Below, piece by piece: positions 1 to 12,748 of a stretch of 64,000 nucleotides of DNA. Position 1 is the first letter of the stretch. Every line of letters begins with the position of its first letter. A program made the translations under genes and the position numbers. The notes under the pieces are model-generated. The model worked only from the letters and a program-made list of their open reading frames with translations, did not search any database and had not been told where the DNA came from. The stretch comes from Skeletonema tropicum (lineage: Eukaryota; Bacillariophyta; Thalassiosirophyceae; Thalassiosirales; Thalassiosiraceae): NCBI GenBank assembly GCA_037178625.1, contig CM074131.1, forward strand, positions 744,001 to 808,000, given 5' to 3'.

Positions 1-2298
1 TGCTCCGCTGCTTTTAGTGGCAAATGTGGGGCCTCCTCGAAATTCGGTCAATATGGTACGGGGAGGAGGGATGCTGACCAAACAAGGAAGCGTTCCCATG
101 ATCAATCGCCAGCGACTAGATGCATGTCTAAGGCGTTTCCAAATTCAGAGTTGATCGGCATTTTGGCTGAGCTTACTTCATTCAAGCGCAAGGCTTGGGG
201 GAGTATCGATTCTTGAAGACACTCATCGACTGGCATCTGTCGTGGTGCACAACAGGAGATGAAGTGATGAAGCTTGAACTTCGAAAAGAAGTTCAAGGGC
301 GCGTGTCGGAGTGCGGGTGAGTAATGTGCTATCACCTCCTCTCGGCATTTGTGCCTGGAGTTCTTCCGGTCTAAAGACAGGGCGAGGGCCGCCATACCCT
401 CCGGGAGACAATCTCTACTCATATTTATCAAATCAACCTCAAACTAATTGCAAGGGGAAGATATTACGACTGCGACGGGGCTAGTGCTAGCGAGGCTGCG
501 CTGCCTCAGTTGAGATCCTCAGTGGTCGAGGGTGTGATGCTTCAGCGTAAAGGAAAGTAGTACATACATTACCAGCGTTTGACAGCGTCATCCTTCACGA
601 CACATGCCACACCTACAAAGGAAGAGGTACCGACAGCAGCTCATTGGAGTACGCTGTTATAATGCAGACTTGGGAAGACAGCAGCTCTTTGAGTGGCTGA
701 TCTAAAGATGACGAAGACAAATGGTAAGCTCTTGTGACTGCGCATAGTCACACACGACATGGAAGTAGAAGATAGTGTTCTGATATAAACGTTGATGAAG
801 CAAAGCTAGCTACGTATGTTCCTGGACCTGCCGCAACATTCTAATGGGATCGAGAAATATTCTAATGATCTTCGACAGAGATGATGTATGCAGAGCCTAT
901 GCAACGATGCAAAAGGAGATACCTCTGTGGTGATTCCGGCAGCTCTTCAATCCAAGATCCAAGACCTTGCTTAGGGGATCTGGTATATCACGACCGTTTT
1001 GTGCCTTAGGCCGATGGATCGTAAGAACGCACTTTACGTCAACGAGGTTCTGACAGGTACTGATGCAAGTACGCTTATTTTATCAGGAAGTTATGCAGTT
1101 GTGCATGCAGTTGTTGTTGCCCTATCGTCTGATCTGATATTAGATTCGATTGAGGTAGAGGTGCCAAAGAAGGCTGAGGAGGGAGCTCAGGATGCGCTTA
1201 CCCCTTTGCAACATTCAAATTGCCATTATTATGTGTGAAACTATGATCGACCTTCCACGGCTCGTTCAAAGTGGTTGACTTTCCCACTACCAAAGATTCG
1301 AACGGGATGTTGGTGAATCCGCGAGATAGAGTGACTCCTCTTCTCACACTTCAAGTGAAGTTCAAGCGGACTCTCTACCTGTTCTTCAAGACTCTTGATT
1401 AAATCGTTTTAGGCAGAAGTGATGAATGCACATGAAGCCAGTGATACTCTTCCAACACGTAAGTCACGATATTCAAGAATACAGAGATGATACAACCTCT
1501 CTGGACGGAGTGCAATATGTACTTGTTACAATTACAATGCACCCACCGCAGTACTACTGCCGCAAAAACAGAGTCACTTGTGAACCTGTTGATGCAGCCC
1601 GATCGTCAAATCCGAATGCAGCCGGAAGACAATCTGGTCTCTTCGTACCACACCGTTTAACGCAGCCTTGCGAAGCCAGTAAAGCGTTGTCCAAGATAGA
1701 CACTTGTTATACTCTGGTCGCCAGGATGGCCGCTGCCGAAAGAAATTGGTGGATAGTTCCAAACGCTCGAAAGAACTTCGAAGCGTCGCGATCCCAAATA
1801 CTGATTTGGTTCGTAGGCTTTGATCTAGCCGTTTTTAAAGTCTTAAATCTGCCGAAAGCAGAGACTCCAACGGAGGTCTCTTCTTCAAGCGACTGAAGTT
1901 GACACGAAAGGAACTGTACGATACAAAAACGAGCCTCAGTTAGTTTAGTCTAGTGAGCGCTACAACAATTGATAAAGACCCCATAGTATTGAGGAGTACA
2001 GGGGGTGTGTATAGAGAAATTATTCGAATTGGAAATGGAAACTGAACGTTGAACAACGACGTCTTGGCCAAATCCTATGCACACACAACCGATGTCAAGG
2101 AAAGTACATTTGGTTGCTCTAATATCACAAAAGAACTTACGTCCTTGATTCGATCGAAATTGACATTGCCTGGAGGTCTTTTTTTCCCAAGTTGGGTTTT
2201 GGTTTCTATCTGTTAGACTGGTTTTTTATCCGGATGGCTTGCCATGGGTTTTCCAGTCTTGACAGCTCGTTTTTGGTTCACACAAGTTCGGGGGAGAA
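1..2298 (+). mobile_element. Internal region of LTR-element copy A (degenerate)
   Basis: This is AT-rich sequence with no long open frame. It ends in a purine tract (GGGGAGAA) directly before the LTR at 2299, so it reads as the internal part of an LTR element on the + strand. Bases 1 to about 620 have a diverged inverted counterpart at about 9,674-10,270, and bases from about 630 onward resemble 2790-4511 in direct orientation. Frames of 60-156 codons exist but show no retroviral-type motif I recognise, so the copy is either non-autonomous or eroded. The left end lies outside the window. Confidence 0.6.
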
Positions 2299-2564
2299 TG
2301 TCACAGGATATGACTCTCTTCTGGTATCCCAATACCGTTATGACAGTCATTCTTCCTGTTCACACGTGTCAAGTAGCAACCACGGTGAGAACCCGTGATT
2401 GATCCTCTCACACAAGATGACGTCGCACGTTGGTGCTCCTTCATCACCTTTGGGAATAGCCCACTTCTTTAGCTCTTAAGCTTAGTCACCATGATATCCG
2501 TGTTCCTAGTGGTCTCTTCTGGCTCTAGCAGCACAACCAATACCGGTCCTAATTGCTTGTGACA
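2299..2564 (+). repeat. LTR of copy A, 266 bp
   Basis: The segment begins TGTCACAGG and ends CTTGTGACA, a 7-bp terminal inverted repeat of the TG...CA type. It is preceded by the purine tract 2291-2298. It is the same length as, but slightly diverged from, the copy at 4512-4777. The 221 bases after it (2565-2785) match those after the second LTR, as expected for an LTR/internal junction. I did not find a convincing tRNA primer-binding site beside it. Confidence 0.75.
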
Positions 2565-4511
2565 GTATGATGTACTAAGGTTTGTAGAGAAGCATTCCTA
2601 GCTCTCCGAAAAAAACATTTCTTTGGGCCAAATTGAACTCAAAATCAATGAATACATTTTCTTCAGCATTAGATAATGATAATTTCTAAAATTATCTGTA
2701 TGAGTAGTTGTTTGAACTAGAGTAGGGAATTGATGTTCGCCAAGAGAAGATCTTCCTTTTCTAGAGAGTCTACTAGAGATTTCCCGGAGGATATGACAGC
2801 AGCTCATTGGAGTGCGCTGATCTAATGAAAACTTGAGACGACAGCAGCTCATTGGAGTGCGCTGATCTAATGAATACTTGAGGCGCCAGCATCTCATGGG
2901 AGTGCTAATAACTACTCGAGAAGATCGCAGCATCTCGGTGGAGTGCTGCTTAACAAATATTGTTGCCAGTATGATGATATACTCTAAGGTAAACTCTTGT
3001 GGCTTACAGTCACACGAGATGACGATGAAGGAACAGTGTGTTGATATAAACCTTGACTGAGCGATGCGATAGCTACTTGTACCTGGACTTGCCCAACGTC
3101 TCGCCGGGATCATAAGAAGCACAAATGATCTTTGCGGATAGGATGTTCTGCAGGGCCGATGCAAGATGCAAATGGAGACACCTCGGTGGTAATTCCAGCA
3201 GCTCTTCAATCCAAGATCCTTTGCTATTGCTGTGGTAATTGGTATATCAAGTCTATTAGTGCCCGGCCGATGGACTCAAACATACATGTTACGTCAACGA
3301 GGTACTAACGCAAAAGTACGAATATTCCATGAAGAAGTTATGCATTTGTGCATTCAATTGTTGTTGCCCTAGCCTGATCTAGGTCAAGGTGCCAAATAAG
3401 GCTGAGGTGGAGGCTCAGGATGCGCCGACCACTCTGCAACAATCAAATTGCCATTATTAGTGTGAAACTATGATCGACCTTCCAAGGTCAGTTCAAAGTG
3501 GGTTGACTTCGCCACTACCAAGGAATTAAACAGGATGATGGTGATTTTCCGCGAGATAGAGCGACTCCTCTTCTCAAACTCAAGCGGACTCCCTACCTGT
3601 TCTCCAACACTTGATCACATCGTGCAGATGTCGATGCTACACGCTGCCACGGAAGCTAGTTACACTCTTCCATTACGTAAGTCACGATATTCAAGAAAAC
3701 AGAGATGGTACAGGCCTCTCTGAACGGATTGCAAGGTGTACTTGGAACAATGCACCCATCGCAGTACTACTGCCGCAGAAACAGAGTCAGTTGTGAACCT
3801 GTCGATGCAACCTGATCGTCAAATCCGAACGCAGCCGGAAGACAATCTGGTCTCTTCGTATACCACACTGTTTAACGCAGCCCTCGCAGATCCAGTAAAG
3901 CTCAAGCTTGTCCAAGATAGACACTTGTTACGCTGGTCGCCAGGATGGCCGCTGCAGAAAGAAATTGGTGGATAGTTCCAAAAGCGTGAAAGTGACAGTA
4001 CTTCAGCGCGACGCGATCCCAAATAATGATTTGGTTCGTAGGCTTTGATCTAGCAGCACAAATAGTCTGAAATCTGCCAAGGGTAGAGACTACAACGAAG
4101 GTCCCTTCTTAAAGCGACTTAAGTTGACACGAGTGGAACTGTACGATCCAAAAACGAGCCTCAGTTAGTTAGTCTAGTGAGTGCGTCGAGAAATTGATAA
4201 ACGACCCCATAGTATTGAGGAGTACAGGGGGTGTGTATAAGGAAATTATTCGAAATGGAAACGGAAACTAAAGCGTTGTACGACGACGTCTTGGCCAAAT
4301 CCTATGCACACACAACCGATGTAAATGTACATTTGGTTGCTCTCATATCACAAAAGAACTTACGTCCTTGATTCGATCGAAATTGACATGCCTGGAGGTC
4401 TTTTTTCCCTAACGTGGGTTTTGGTCTCTTTCTGATCGACTGGTTTTTTAGCCGTGTAAGGTTTTCCAGTCTGATTTTGCCCGTTTTTGTTCACACGAGT
4501 TCGGGGGAGAA
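2565..4511 (+). mobile_element. Internal region of LTR-element copy B
   Basis: This lies between two LTRs in direct orientation. At 2786/2787 the sequence jumps: the left side (to 2785) equals 4778-4998, the right side equals the 3' part of the internal region, so an internal deletion joined the two. At 2795-2880 a run of roughly 40-base repeats (CAGCAGCTCATTGGAGTGCG and variants) occurs. The purine tract before 4512 is intact. I recognise no gag or pol domain. Confidence 0.65.
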
Positions 4512-5678
4512 TGTCACAGGGAATGACTCTCTTCCGGTATCCTGATACCGGTACGACAGTCATCCTTCCTGTTCACACGTGTCAAGTAGCAACCACGGTG
4601 AGAACCCGTGATTGATCCTCTCACACAAGATGACGTCGCACGTTGGTGCTCCATCATCACCTTTGGGAATAGCCCACTTCTTTAGCTCTTAAGCTTAGTC
4701 ACCATGATATCCGTGTTCCTAGTGGTCTCTTCTGGCTCTAGCAGCACAACCAATACCGGTCCTAATTGCTTGTGACAGTATGATGTACTAAGGTTTGTAG
4801 AGAAGCATTCCTAGCTCTCCGAAAAAACATTTCTTTGGGCCAAATTGAACTCAAAATCAATGAATACATTTTCTTCAGCATTAGATAATGATAATTTCTA
4901 AAATTATCTGTATGAGTAGTTGTTTGAACTAGAGTAGGGAATTGATGTTCGCCAAGAGAAGATCTTCCTTTTCTAGAGAGTCTACTAGAGATTTCCCGTC
5001 TATTTCTGCATTGTTGGAAGGTGGCATATCCCGCAGGACTATGATGTTGCTGTCCCTACTAGCTATCCACTTCTGGCTAGGTTTCGTTTCCATCTGCATC
5101 TGCTGCACCTGTTGCTACTGTGGTTTTGGTAACGTATTTACTTACAGCGAACAGAGTCTGATGACCCTATTCCATTGCCAAGTAAGCTCATCATAGGATA
5201 TACGTTGCAAACATCCTTCATACTATTACGAAGCCGAGCGCTACGCTACGACGTTCATCCCTCGAAATGTATCCCATTGGGATGGGATGTTCCCTCTTGT
5301 GGTCAGCTAGCTTCATCTCTAGAGAGTAAAACCAGGTAACGAAGGAAGGGGTGAATTTTGGGCTGAGATTTTGAGGGGGATACGAGCAAAGCTATCGGCC
5401 TGGGAGCACCTCAGTAATACTTATTGTGTGCGGCAGCAGCAAGCTTCGGCTCTAAACTCCAGTAGAGACGGACTCCCAAATTCAAAAATTATCTGACGAA
5501 GGAGGAGGAGGAGGAGGAGAAACACCGCAGCAAAATTTGAGCCCACCTCCCTCTATCCATCACCACCATAATCAAAAGAACTACAGCTCTAATCTTCTAC
5601 CGAAGCTTGGAAACATAGAAATCTTCTGTCATATGAGTCCTCCAAGGACTCAGACAGGTGTCTGAAGATCCTATGTAG
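2787..5678. repeat. Left arm of giant inverted repeat (about 2.89 kb)
   Basis: The reverse complement of this segment is found at 6784-9673. Matching positions sum to 12,459-12,462 along the whole length. The only differences I could find are one extra base near 8590 and one extra GGA in the (GGA)n run near 5502-5520. The outer edge is sharp: match starts at 2787, mismatch at 2786. The inner edge is at 5678. The arm contains copy B with its LTR plus about 900 bases of unassigned sequence (4778-5678). Confidence 0.95.
4512..4777 (+). repeat. LTR of copy B, 266 bp
   Basis: It begins TGTCACAGG, ends CTTGTGACA and is preceded by TCGGGGGAGAA. With the LTR at 2299 it brackets a unit of 2213 bp, so A and B form an LTR-internal-LTR-internal array such as unequal recombination between LTRs produces. 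It lies wholly inside the left arm of the giant inverted repeat. Confidence 0.8.
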
Positions 5679-5979
5679 TGCGTATGTAGCGTGAGCTGGG
5701 TCGGTCGGTACCAATAAGTATTTACCTGTAGATCAGTTATCTATCCACCTCGTCCGCCCGTCGACCAATCGTGCTGCGTGCCGTACATAAGTACAATACA
5801 TATCGTACCTCTATCCCTGAATGATCCTGATAGATCCAGACTTCGTGTGGCAAAGACAAGATCCCAGTCAATAGCATCGCTGCATTTTTTGTGTAGAGTT
5901 ACAAACAGAAATTTTCTGGTACATGAATCGCTAAAAGAATTCCTACCGCCGGTCCACCTCGGAATCTAACCGAGGCCAT

Positions 5980-6011
5980 TTTTTAGCCCCAATTGAAATT
6001 GGGGCTAAAAA
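5980..6011. repeat. Palindrome of the TTTTTAGCCCCAATT type
   Basis: TTTTTAGCCCCAATT is followed after two bases by its exact reverse complement. The same motif, fused without spacer, recurs at 13,675-13,700, and a half site (TTTTTTAGCCCCATTTT) lies near 13,896. It looks like the termini of a small foldback element or a terminator-like hairpin; function unknown. Confidence 0.7.
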
Positions 6012-6562
6012 TCGATTTTGCTTCCATCGCGCGATGGGCCATTACTACACCAATACTACGTCGATCCTTCCGGTTCAAAGATCAATATTATTCCATTCAC
6101 TTAGTTTGGAGTGCATATGCAACTTGGCTTGATGAGATTCCATCCACACGCCGAGATGTTATGGGGGTTAAATCAGATGCATCGGCGTCGTCGAGCGGCA
6201 AATGTGTGATTTAGATTCAAAAATCACACATCTCACAAAAAGCATCCACACCATGGTGCAACACATGGCATTATCGACCATGAAAAAATAAAGAATAGCA
6301 ACAACTCCAACGCAATCCCTATCTCAAAATTTTGTGCTGAATCCATTTTTGAGGTCGGTAGGGCCTGAATCTCAACGGATACGGCTGTATAATGATGTGA
6401 ACATAATACAGTAAAATCAACACATTTGACATCACCAGAACCGGCCTCGTATATTCACACCGACGCAAATACGATGCCACCACGCAATAATTCCTGATAA
6501 TATATACCCATGCCGAAGTAATGGTGAGTTGGTGGCCGCTGCATTGCACAGAGAATTGAGAA

Positions 6563-6783
6563 TGTCACAAGCAAATAAGGACCGGTATTGATTGTGCAAC
6601 TAGAGCCAGAAGAGACCACTAGGAACACTGGATATCATGGTGACTACTACTAAGAAGTGGGCTATTCCCAAAGGTGATGATGGAGCACCAACGTGCGACG
6701 TCATCTTGTGTGAGAGGATCAATCACGGAGTCATTCCGTGGTTGCTACTTGACACGTGTGAACAGGAAGGATGACTGTCGTAC
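6563..6783 (-). repeat. Truncated LTR of the same family
   Basis: It starts TGTCACAAGCAAAT, the reverse-complement reading of the LTR, and follows it until the sequence switches at 6783/6784 into the right arm of the inverted repeat. It carries the variants seen in the solo LTR at 12,749 (CAAATAAGG, ACTACTACTA), so it belongs to that subfamily rather than to the LTRs in the arms. Confidence 0.75.
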
Positions 6784-9673
6784 CTACATAGGATCTTCAG
6801 ACACCTGTCTGAGTCCTTGGAGGACTCATATGACAGAAGATTTCTATGTTTCCAAGCTTCGGTAGAAGATTAGAGCTGTAGTTCTTTTGATTATGGTGGT
6901 GATGGATAGAGGGAGGTGGGCTCAAATTTTGCTGCGGTGTTTCTCCTCCTCCTCCTCCTTCGTCAGATAATTTTTGAATTTGGGAGTCCGTCTCTACTGG
7001 AGTTTAGAGCCGAAGCTTGCTGCTGCCGCACACAATAAGTATTACTGAGGTGCTCCCAGGCCGATAGCTTTGCTCGTATCCCCCTCAAAATCTCAGCCCA
7101 AAATTCACCCCTTCCTTCGTTACCTGGTTTTACTCTCTAGAGATGAAGCTAGCTGACCACAAGAGGGAACATCCCATCCCAATGGGATACATTTCGAGGG
7201 ATGAACGTCGTAGCGTAGCGCTCGGCTTCGTAATAGTATGAAGGATGTTTGCAACGTATATCCTATGATGAGCTTACTTGGCAATGGAATAGGGTCATCA
7301 GACTCTGTTCGCTGTAAGTAAATACGTTACCAAAACCACAGTAGCAACAGGTGCAGCAGATGCAGATGGAAACGAAACCTAGCCAGAAGTGGATAGCTAG
7401 TAGGGACAGCAACATCATAGTCCTGCGGGATATGCCACCTTCCAACAATGCAGAAATAGACGGGAAATCTCTAGTAGACTCTCTAGAAAAGGAAGATCTT
7501 CTCTTGGCGAACATCAATTCCCTACTCTAGTTCAAACAACTACTCATACAGATAATTTTAGAAATTATCATTATCTAATGCTGAAGAAAATGTATTCATT
7601 GATTTTGAGTTCAATTTGGCCCAAAGAAATGTTTTTTCGGAGAGCTAGGAATGCTTCTCTACAAACCTTAGTACATCATACTGTCACAAGCAATTAGGAC
7701 CGGTATTGGTTGTGCTGCTAGAGCCAGAAGAGACCACTAGGAACACGGATATCATGGTGACTAAGCTTAAGAGCTAAAGAAGTGGGCTATTCCCAAAGGT
7801 GATGATGGAGCACCAACGTGCGACGTCATCTTGTGTGAGAGGATCAATCACGGGTTCTCACCGTGGTTGCTACTTGACACGTGTGAACAGGAAGGATGAC
7901 TGTCGTACCGGTATCAGGATACCGGAAGAGAGTCATTCCCTGTGACATTCTCCCCCGAACTCGTGTGAACAAAAACGGGCAAAATCAGACTGGAAAACCT
8001 TACACGGCTAAAAAACCAGTCGATCAGAAAGAGACCAAAACCCACGTTAGGGAAAAAAGACCTCCAGGCATGTCAATTTCGATCGAATCAAGGACGTAAG
8101 TTCTTTTGTGATATGAGAGCAACCAAATGTACATTTACATCGGTTGTGTGTGCATAGGATTTGGCCAAGACGTCGTCGTACAACGCTTTAGTTTCCGTTT
8201 CCATTTCGAATAATTTCCTTATACACACCCCCTGTACTCCTCAATACTATGGGGTCGTTTATCAATTTCTCGACGCACTCACTAGACTAACTAACTGAGG
8301 CTCGTTTTTGGATCGTACAGTTCCACTCGTGTCAACTTAAGTCGCTTTAAGAAGGGACCTTCGTTGTAGTCTCTACCCTTGGCAGATTTCAGACTATTTG
8401 TGCTGCTAGATCAAAGCCTACGAACCAAATCATTATTTGGGATCGCGTCGCGCTGAAGTACTGTCACTTTCACGCTTTTGGAACTATCCACCAATTTCTT
8501 TCTGCAGCGGCCATCCTGGCGACCAGCGTAACAAGTGTCTATCTTGGACAAGCTTGAGCTTTACTGGATCTGCGAGGGCTGCGTTAAACAGGTGTGGTAT
8601 ACGAAGAGACCAGATTGTCTTCCGGCTGCGTTCGGATTTGACGATCAGGTTGCATCGACAGGTTCACAACTGACTCTGTTTCTGCGGCAGTAGTACTGCG
8701 ATGGGTGCATTGTTCCAAGTACACCTTGCAATCCGTTCAGAGAGGCCTGTACCATCTCTGTTTTCTTGAATATCGTGACTTACGTAATGGAAGAGTGTAA
8801 CTAGCTTCCGTGGCAGCGTGTAGCATCGACATCTGCACGATGTGATCAAGTGTTGGAGAACAGGTAGGGAGTCCGCTTGAGTTTGAGAAGAGGAGTCGCT
8901 CTATCTCGCGGAAAATCACCATCATCCTGTTTAATTCCTTGGTAGTGGCGAAGTCAACCCACTTTGAACTGACCTTGGAAGGTCGATCATAGTTTCACAC
9001 TAATAATGGCAATTTGATTGTTGCAGAGTGGTCGGCGCATCCTGAGCCTCCACCTCAGCCTTATTTGGCACCTTGACCTAGATCAGGCTAGGGCAACAAC
9101 AATTGAATGCACAAATGCATAACTTCTTCATGGAATATTCGTACTTTTGCGTTAGTACCTCGTTGACGTAACATGTATGTTTGAGTCCATCGGCCGGGCA
9201 CTAATAGACTTGATATACCAATTACCACAGCAATAGCAAAGGATCTTGGATTGAAGAGCTGCTGGAATTACCACCGAGGTGTCTCCATTTGCATCTTGCA
9301 TCGGCCCTGCAGAACATCCTATCCGCAAAGATCATTTGTGCTTCTTATGATCCCGGCGAGACGTTGGGCAAGTCCAGGTACAAGTAGCTATCGCATCGCT
9401 CAGTCAAGGTTTATATCAACACACTGTTCCTTCATCGTCATCTCGTGTGACTGTAAGCCACAAGAGTTTACCTTAGAGTATATCATCATACTGGCAACAA
9501 TATTTGTTAAGCAGCACTCCACCGAGATGCTGCGATCTTCTCGAGTAGTTATTAGCACTCCCATGAGATGCTGGCGCCTCAAGTATTCATTAGATCAGCG
9601 CACTCCAATGAGCTGCTGTCGTCTCAAGTTTTCATTAGATCAGCGCACTCCAATGAGCTGCTGTCATATCCTC
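6784..9673. repeat. Right arm of giant inverted repeat
   Basis: This is the reverse complement of 2787-5678, nearly identical throughout. It contains an inverted copy of LTR B at 7682-7947. The match ends sharply at 9673, after which sequence related to the start of the window follows in inverted orientation, but much more diverged. Confidence 0.95.
7682..7947 (-). repeat. LTR of copy C (inverted), 266 bp
   Basis: It reads TGTCACAAGC to CCCTGTGACA on the + strand and is the reverse complement of 4512-4777. The purine tract appears as TTCTCCCCCGA just right of it, placing the internal region to the right (7948 onward, - strand). Confidence 0.85.
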
Positions 9674-10470
9674 TTCCTCGATGTGTAGGTATGGCATGTG
9701 TCGTGTAAGGATGGTACTATCCAACGCTAACGGCTCTTGTCGTCCTTTACGCTGAAAGCATCAACCTTGCCAATGAGGATGTCAACCAAGGTAGTGTAGG
9801 CTTCTCTAGCACTAGCCATGGCGGTATATATCTTCCCCTTTCTAGATTTGTTTGAGGTTGATCTAATAAATATGAGTAGAGATCATCTTCCTGAGGGTAT
9901 GGCAGCCCCCGCCCTGTCCTTAGACCGGAAGAACTCCAGGCTTCTAATGCCGAGATGAGGTGATAGCACATTACCTACCCGCACTCTGACATACGCGCCC
10001 TTGAACTCTTTGTCGAAGTTCAAGCTTCATCACTTCATCTCCTGTGTGCACTACGACAGGTGCCAGTCGATGAGCGTTCAAGAATCGATACTCCCCCAAG
10101 CCCTGCTTGAATGAAGTAAACTCAGCCAATGCCGATCAACTCTGGTTTTACGTCGAGGACGACGATCACGTCGCTGACGATCGATCATGGGTACGCCTCC
10201 GTCTTGTGTCGTTCAGCATTCCTCCTCCACGTACCATTGGAATTCGCGGAGGCCCCACATATGCTGCTGGAAGCAAGCGTGAGCAGATCTTTTCGGTATT
10301 CTCGGTGTGCATCACACGAGAACAAAGATTGGCAGCCACCATCGTCAAAAGACCATGTCAAGATGGTGTGTCCAAGTCAGTATCACATCCAGGGCATGGT
10401 ATGTAACTTGCAGCATTTACTTGGAAGCCTCTTCTCGAGAACTGTCGTGAGCAGCTTCTCTTTTATGTGA
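9674..10470 (-). mobile_element. Diverged inverted copy of the internal region
   Basis: On the - strand this matches bases 1-620 with scattered substitutions and indels; for example the segment around 10,010-10,120 mirrors 180-300. A short - strand frame near 9740-9830 starts MASAREAYTTLVDILIGK and could be a gag-like remnant, but it is too short to assign. Confidence 0.5.
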
Positions 10471-11737
10471 TCAATATTACCTGCGCTGCATCCGCCGAGC
10501 AACAGGTCGTTCAGATAAGTGTAACACTATCGTACTCGTTGTATATATCACAACATCAAGTAGAATATGCCCGGGTGCATTATTAGCTCCCTCGATGGCC
10601 TTTGTTGAATCCTCTGTGAAACAGGCTTGGCAGGCACTGCATCTAAGATTATCCAACAGGGAGGTCCTCCACCGCGAATCGAACGAAGTCTTACCATTAG
10701 CCGAGATTGTCGCAATTGCATTGGAAGAGGGTGAGCCTCCCGAAACAACGTTGCGCAGTCGACTACGGATCTCAGTCAAATATCTTCTCTGACTGTAGGA
10801 CGAGCATGTGAGCAAGCGGCCAGCTTACTCAAACAAGTCCCTCCCACTAGTTGTCCTGAACAACAGGTGGTATAGAAGGATGTCTTTTATAGTTAGCATC
10901 TTGTGGTGGGCATCAGCTTGTTTGTTTATGATCCCTTTTTCTTCGTGCGCTTTCTCACTTGCTCGAGCATTCCTTGAACATACTCTCCTCTGAGAAGTAC
11001 ATCCAGCAAGGATTTTAAGTCGGATGCGTCGAGTTGTGAGCAGATTCCTTTTGAACACCGTAGGTAATCTTTAGCAGCATGTTTACGATCAACATCGCAA
11101 ACGCATGTGAAGGAGCACATATCTCCTCATAGGGTACGATCGATGAGATTTCATTGTTAGAGTAGTCTTCCTCATAGGTATGACCACCTAAGATAGTATT
11201 GATACAGCGCAGTTCCCCTTACGAGGCCCTCCAGCTAATCACAGGCAACTCCCCAGATTTGTTGTTGTTTGAGCTTGCAAACGATTCCTTTCAACTGTCG
11301 AGTGTGCACAAGACAGGGAAACGAAGCACGACTTTATTTCAGACACTTGCCATGGACACGAAGTACCACAGAAGGCCCAGTCGAATCAGACTTGAATCCG
11401 TAGCTCGTTTTCGAAGATATCTTTTGGTGGAAGAAACGGAACACCAATGGACACTCCTTTATTCAGAAGAAGCAACATAGAAAAACATTACTCCCCCTAT
11501 GACCTTGTCTTTTTGGAATATGTTAGGCATGACCTCCGTGGCCATCCACTGTTAACGATTAAAGAACATGGACAATCCATGGCAGCCATATTGGCTCCGA
11601 CCATTTGTTTGGTAACCCACAGTTCTACGGTTGCTCTTGATTGTTTCTTTCCTTCTTTCTCCTTCCACAATTGGAACGAGCAAGATGCTGGGCATCCTTG
11701 ATGCACAGTAATAAGGGTGATTATACTTGAACAGTTC

Positions 11738-11826
11738 GTCACTGAATAGAAATGATCTTACTCTTTGAACAGAACGCCGTGCGTAACTGAATAGAAATGA
11801 TCTTTCTTTGAACAGAACGTCGCTGA
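11738..11826. repeat. Short tandem duplication (about 50 bp, two copies)
   Basis: Two neighbouring copies of a segment containing ACTGAATAGAAATGATCTT and TTTGAACAGAACG differ by small indels. Confidence 0.7.
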
Positions 11827-12341
11827 ACAATATGAAATCAAAAAGGGACAAATACACACAATTTTGCTCAAGGAGCAGTAATATTTTATGAATTAGAGTA
11901 GGTGGTTCTATAGCGCAATAACGACCTCCCACCCCATGGGTATAATCGATTTGCCTTTGAGGTGTTCTCTCGAGCAAAGCGAACATTATAGCCTCGGCAC
12001 CTGCGCATAACCAAACACTCCATCTCTAGCTAGATGGCTGCGTCAAGGCTCTTCGTGACCGAACTCAGAAGTTCCCGATCTTGTTATGCCCACACGACAA
12101 CATGCACTCTCCGATAGCTTTATTAACGCACACGCTGATCCTTAACCAGCATGTATCATATCTTTAACTCTCCCACTCCGGCCCGAGAGTCCGCCCATTG
12201 CGACTAGCGTCTTACACAGACTATACCATAAGGTTTCGTATGTGAGGTCATCATCGCTCTTAGCGGATGCCTCTCTTCATGTAAGGGTAGGATGAGAGAA
12301 CAGCTTCTCCCCCCACATGCAATAATTAATTATTATCGTAG

Positions 12342-12407
12342 GAGATCCATCGCTCAATAGCAATTTTCCTTTCATAGGATCCATCGCTCAATAGCATTTT
12401 TCCTTTT
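12342..12407. repeat. Short tandem duplication (about 34 bp, two copies)
   Basis: GATCCATCGCTCAATAGCA followed by a T-rich tail occurs twice in direct succession, with one or two differences. Confidence 0.75.
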
Positions 12408-12748
12408 GATGTTGATGACCTCAGCCCCATAGCCTCGTTCATGTATTATTGGTGTCAACACGTCGAAATCACTTCAATCACATGCCGTCCAACGCATGAC
12501 TGCACAAGGCGCCACTCAAGACATTATCTCGAGGGGATCATCGCACGTCCACGTATGGTAGGATTGATACTTTTCATTTGGCTAGAAGTGAATCAACCGT
12601 GTTTTTGACTTCGTTCACACACCCACTCCCATGAGTTGTTGATGTGCGTTGATTATTTTCTTCACCTTTCTCACAGCGGCCGCTTTGACCGATGAAAGAA
12701 TCTTATCGCTTTGCACCCAGTAAACTGGATGGAAATATTTATAAATAA

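Larger units (their letters stand above)
5679..6783. other. Spacer of the giant inverted repeat
   Basis: This 1.1-kb single-copy stretch separates the two arms. It holds the interrupted palindrome at 5980-6011 and, at its right edge, a truncated LTR (6563-6783). No coding frame here looks real: the open frames are under 80 codons and show no motif. Confidence 0.7.
10471..12748. other. Degenerate repeat-rich stretch, no convincing gene
   Basis: No intact gene is visible. On the + strand, 11,199-11,480 reads RSSPYEALQLITGNSPDLL, which loosely resembles the 'PYE..TG..PD' segment near the C-terminal end of retrotransposon integrases, so an eroded pol fragment is possible. Two short tandem duplications are listed separately. 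The rest looks like eroded mobile DNA. Confidence 0.35.

Noticed and set aside
1426..1896. 156-codon + strand frame in the LTR-element region
   Set aside because: It is not kept open in the related unit at 3660-4120 and shows no known domain.
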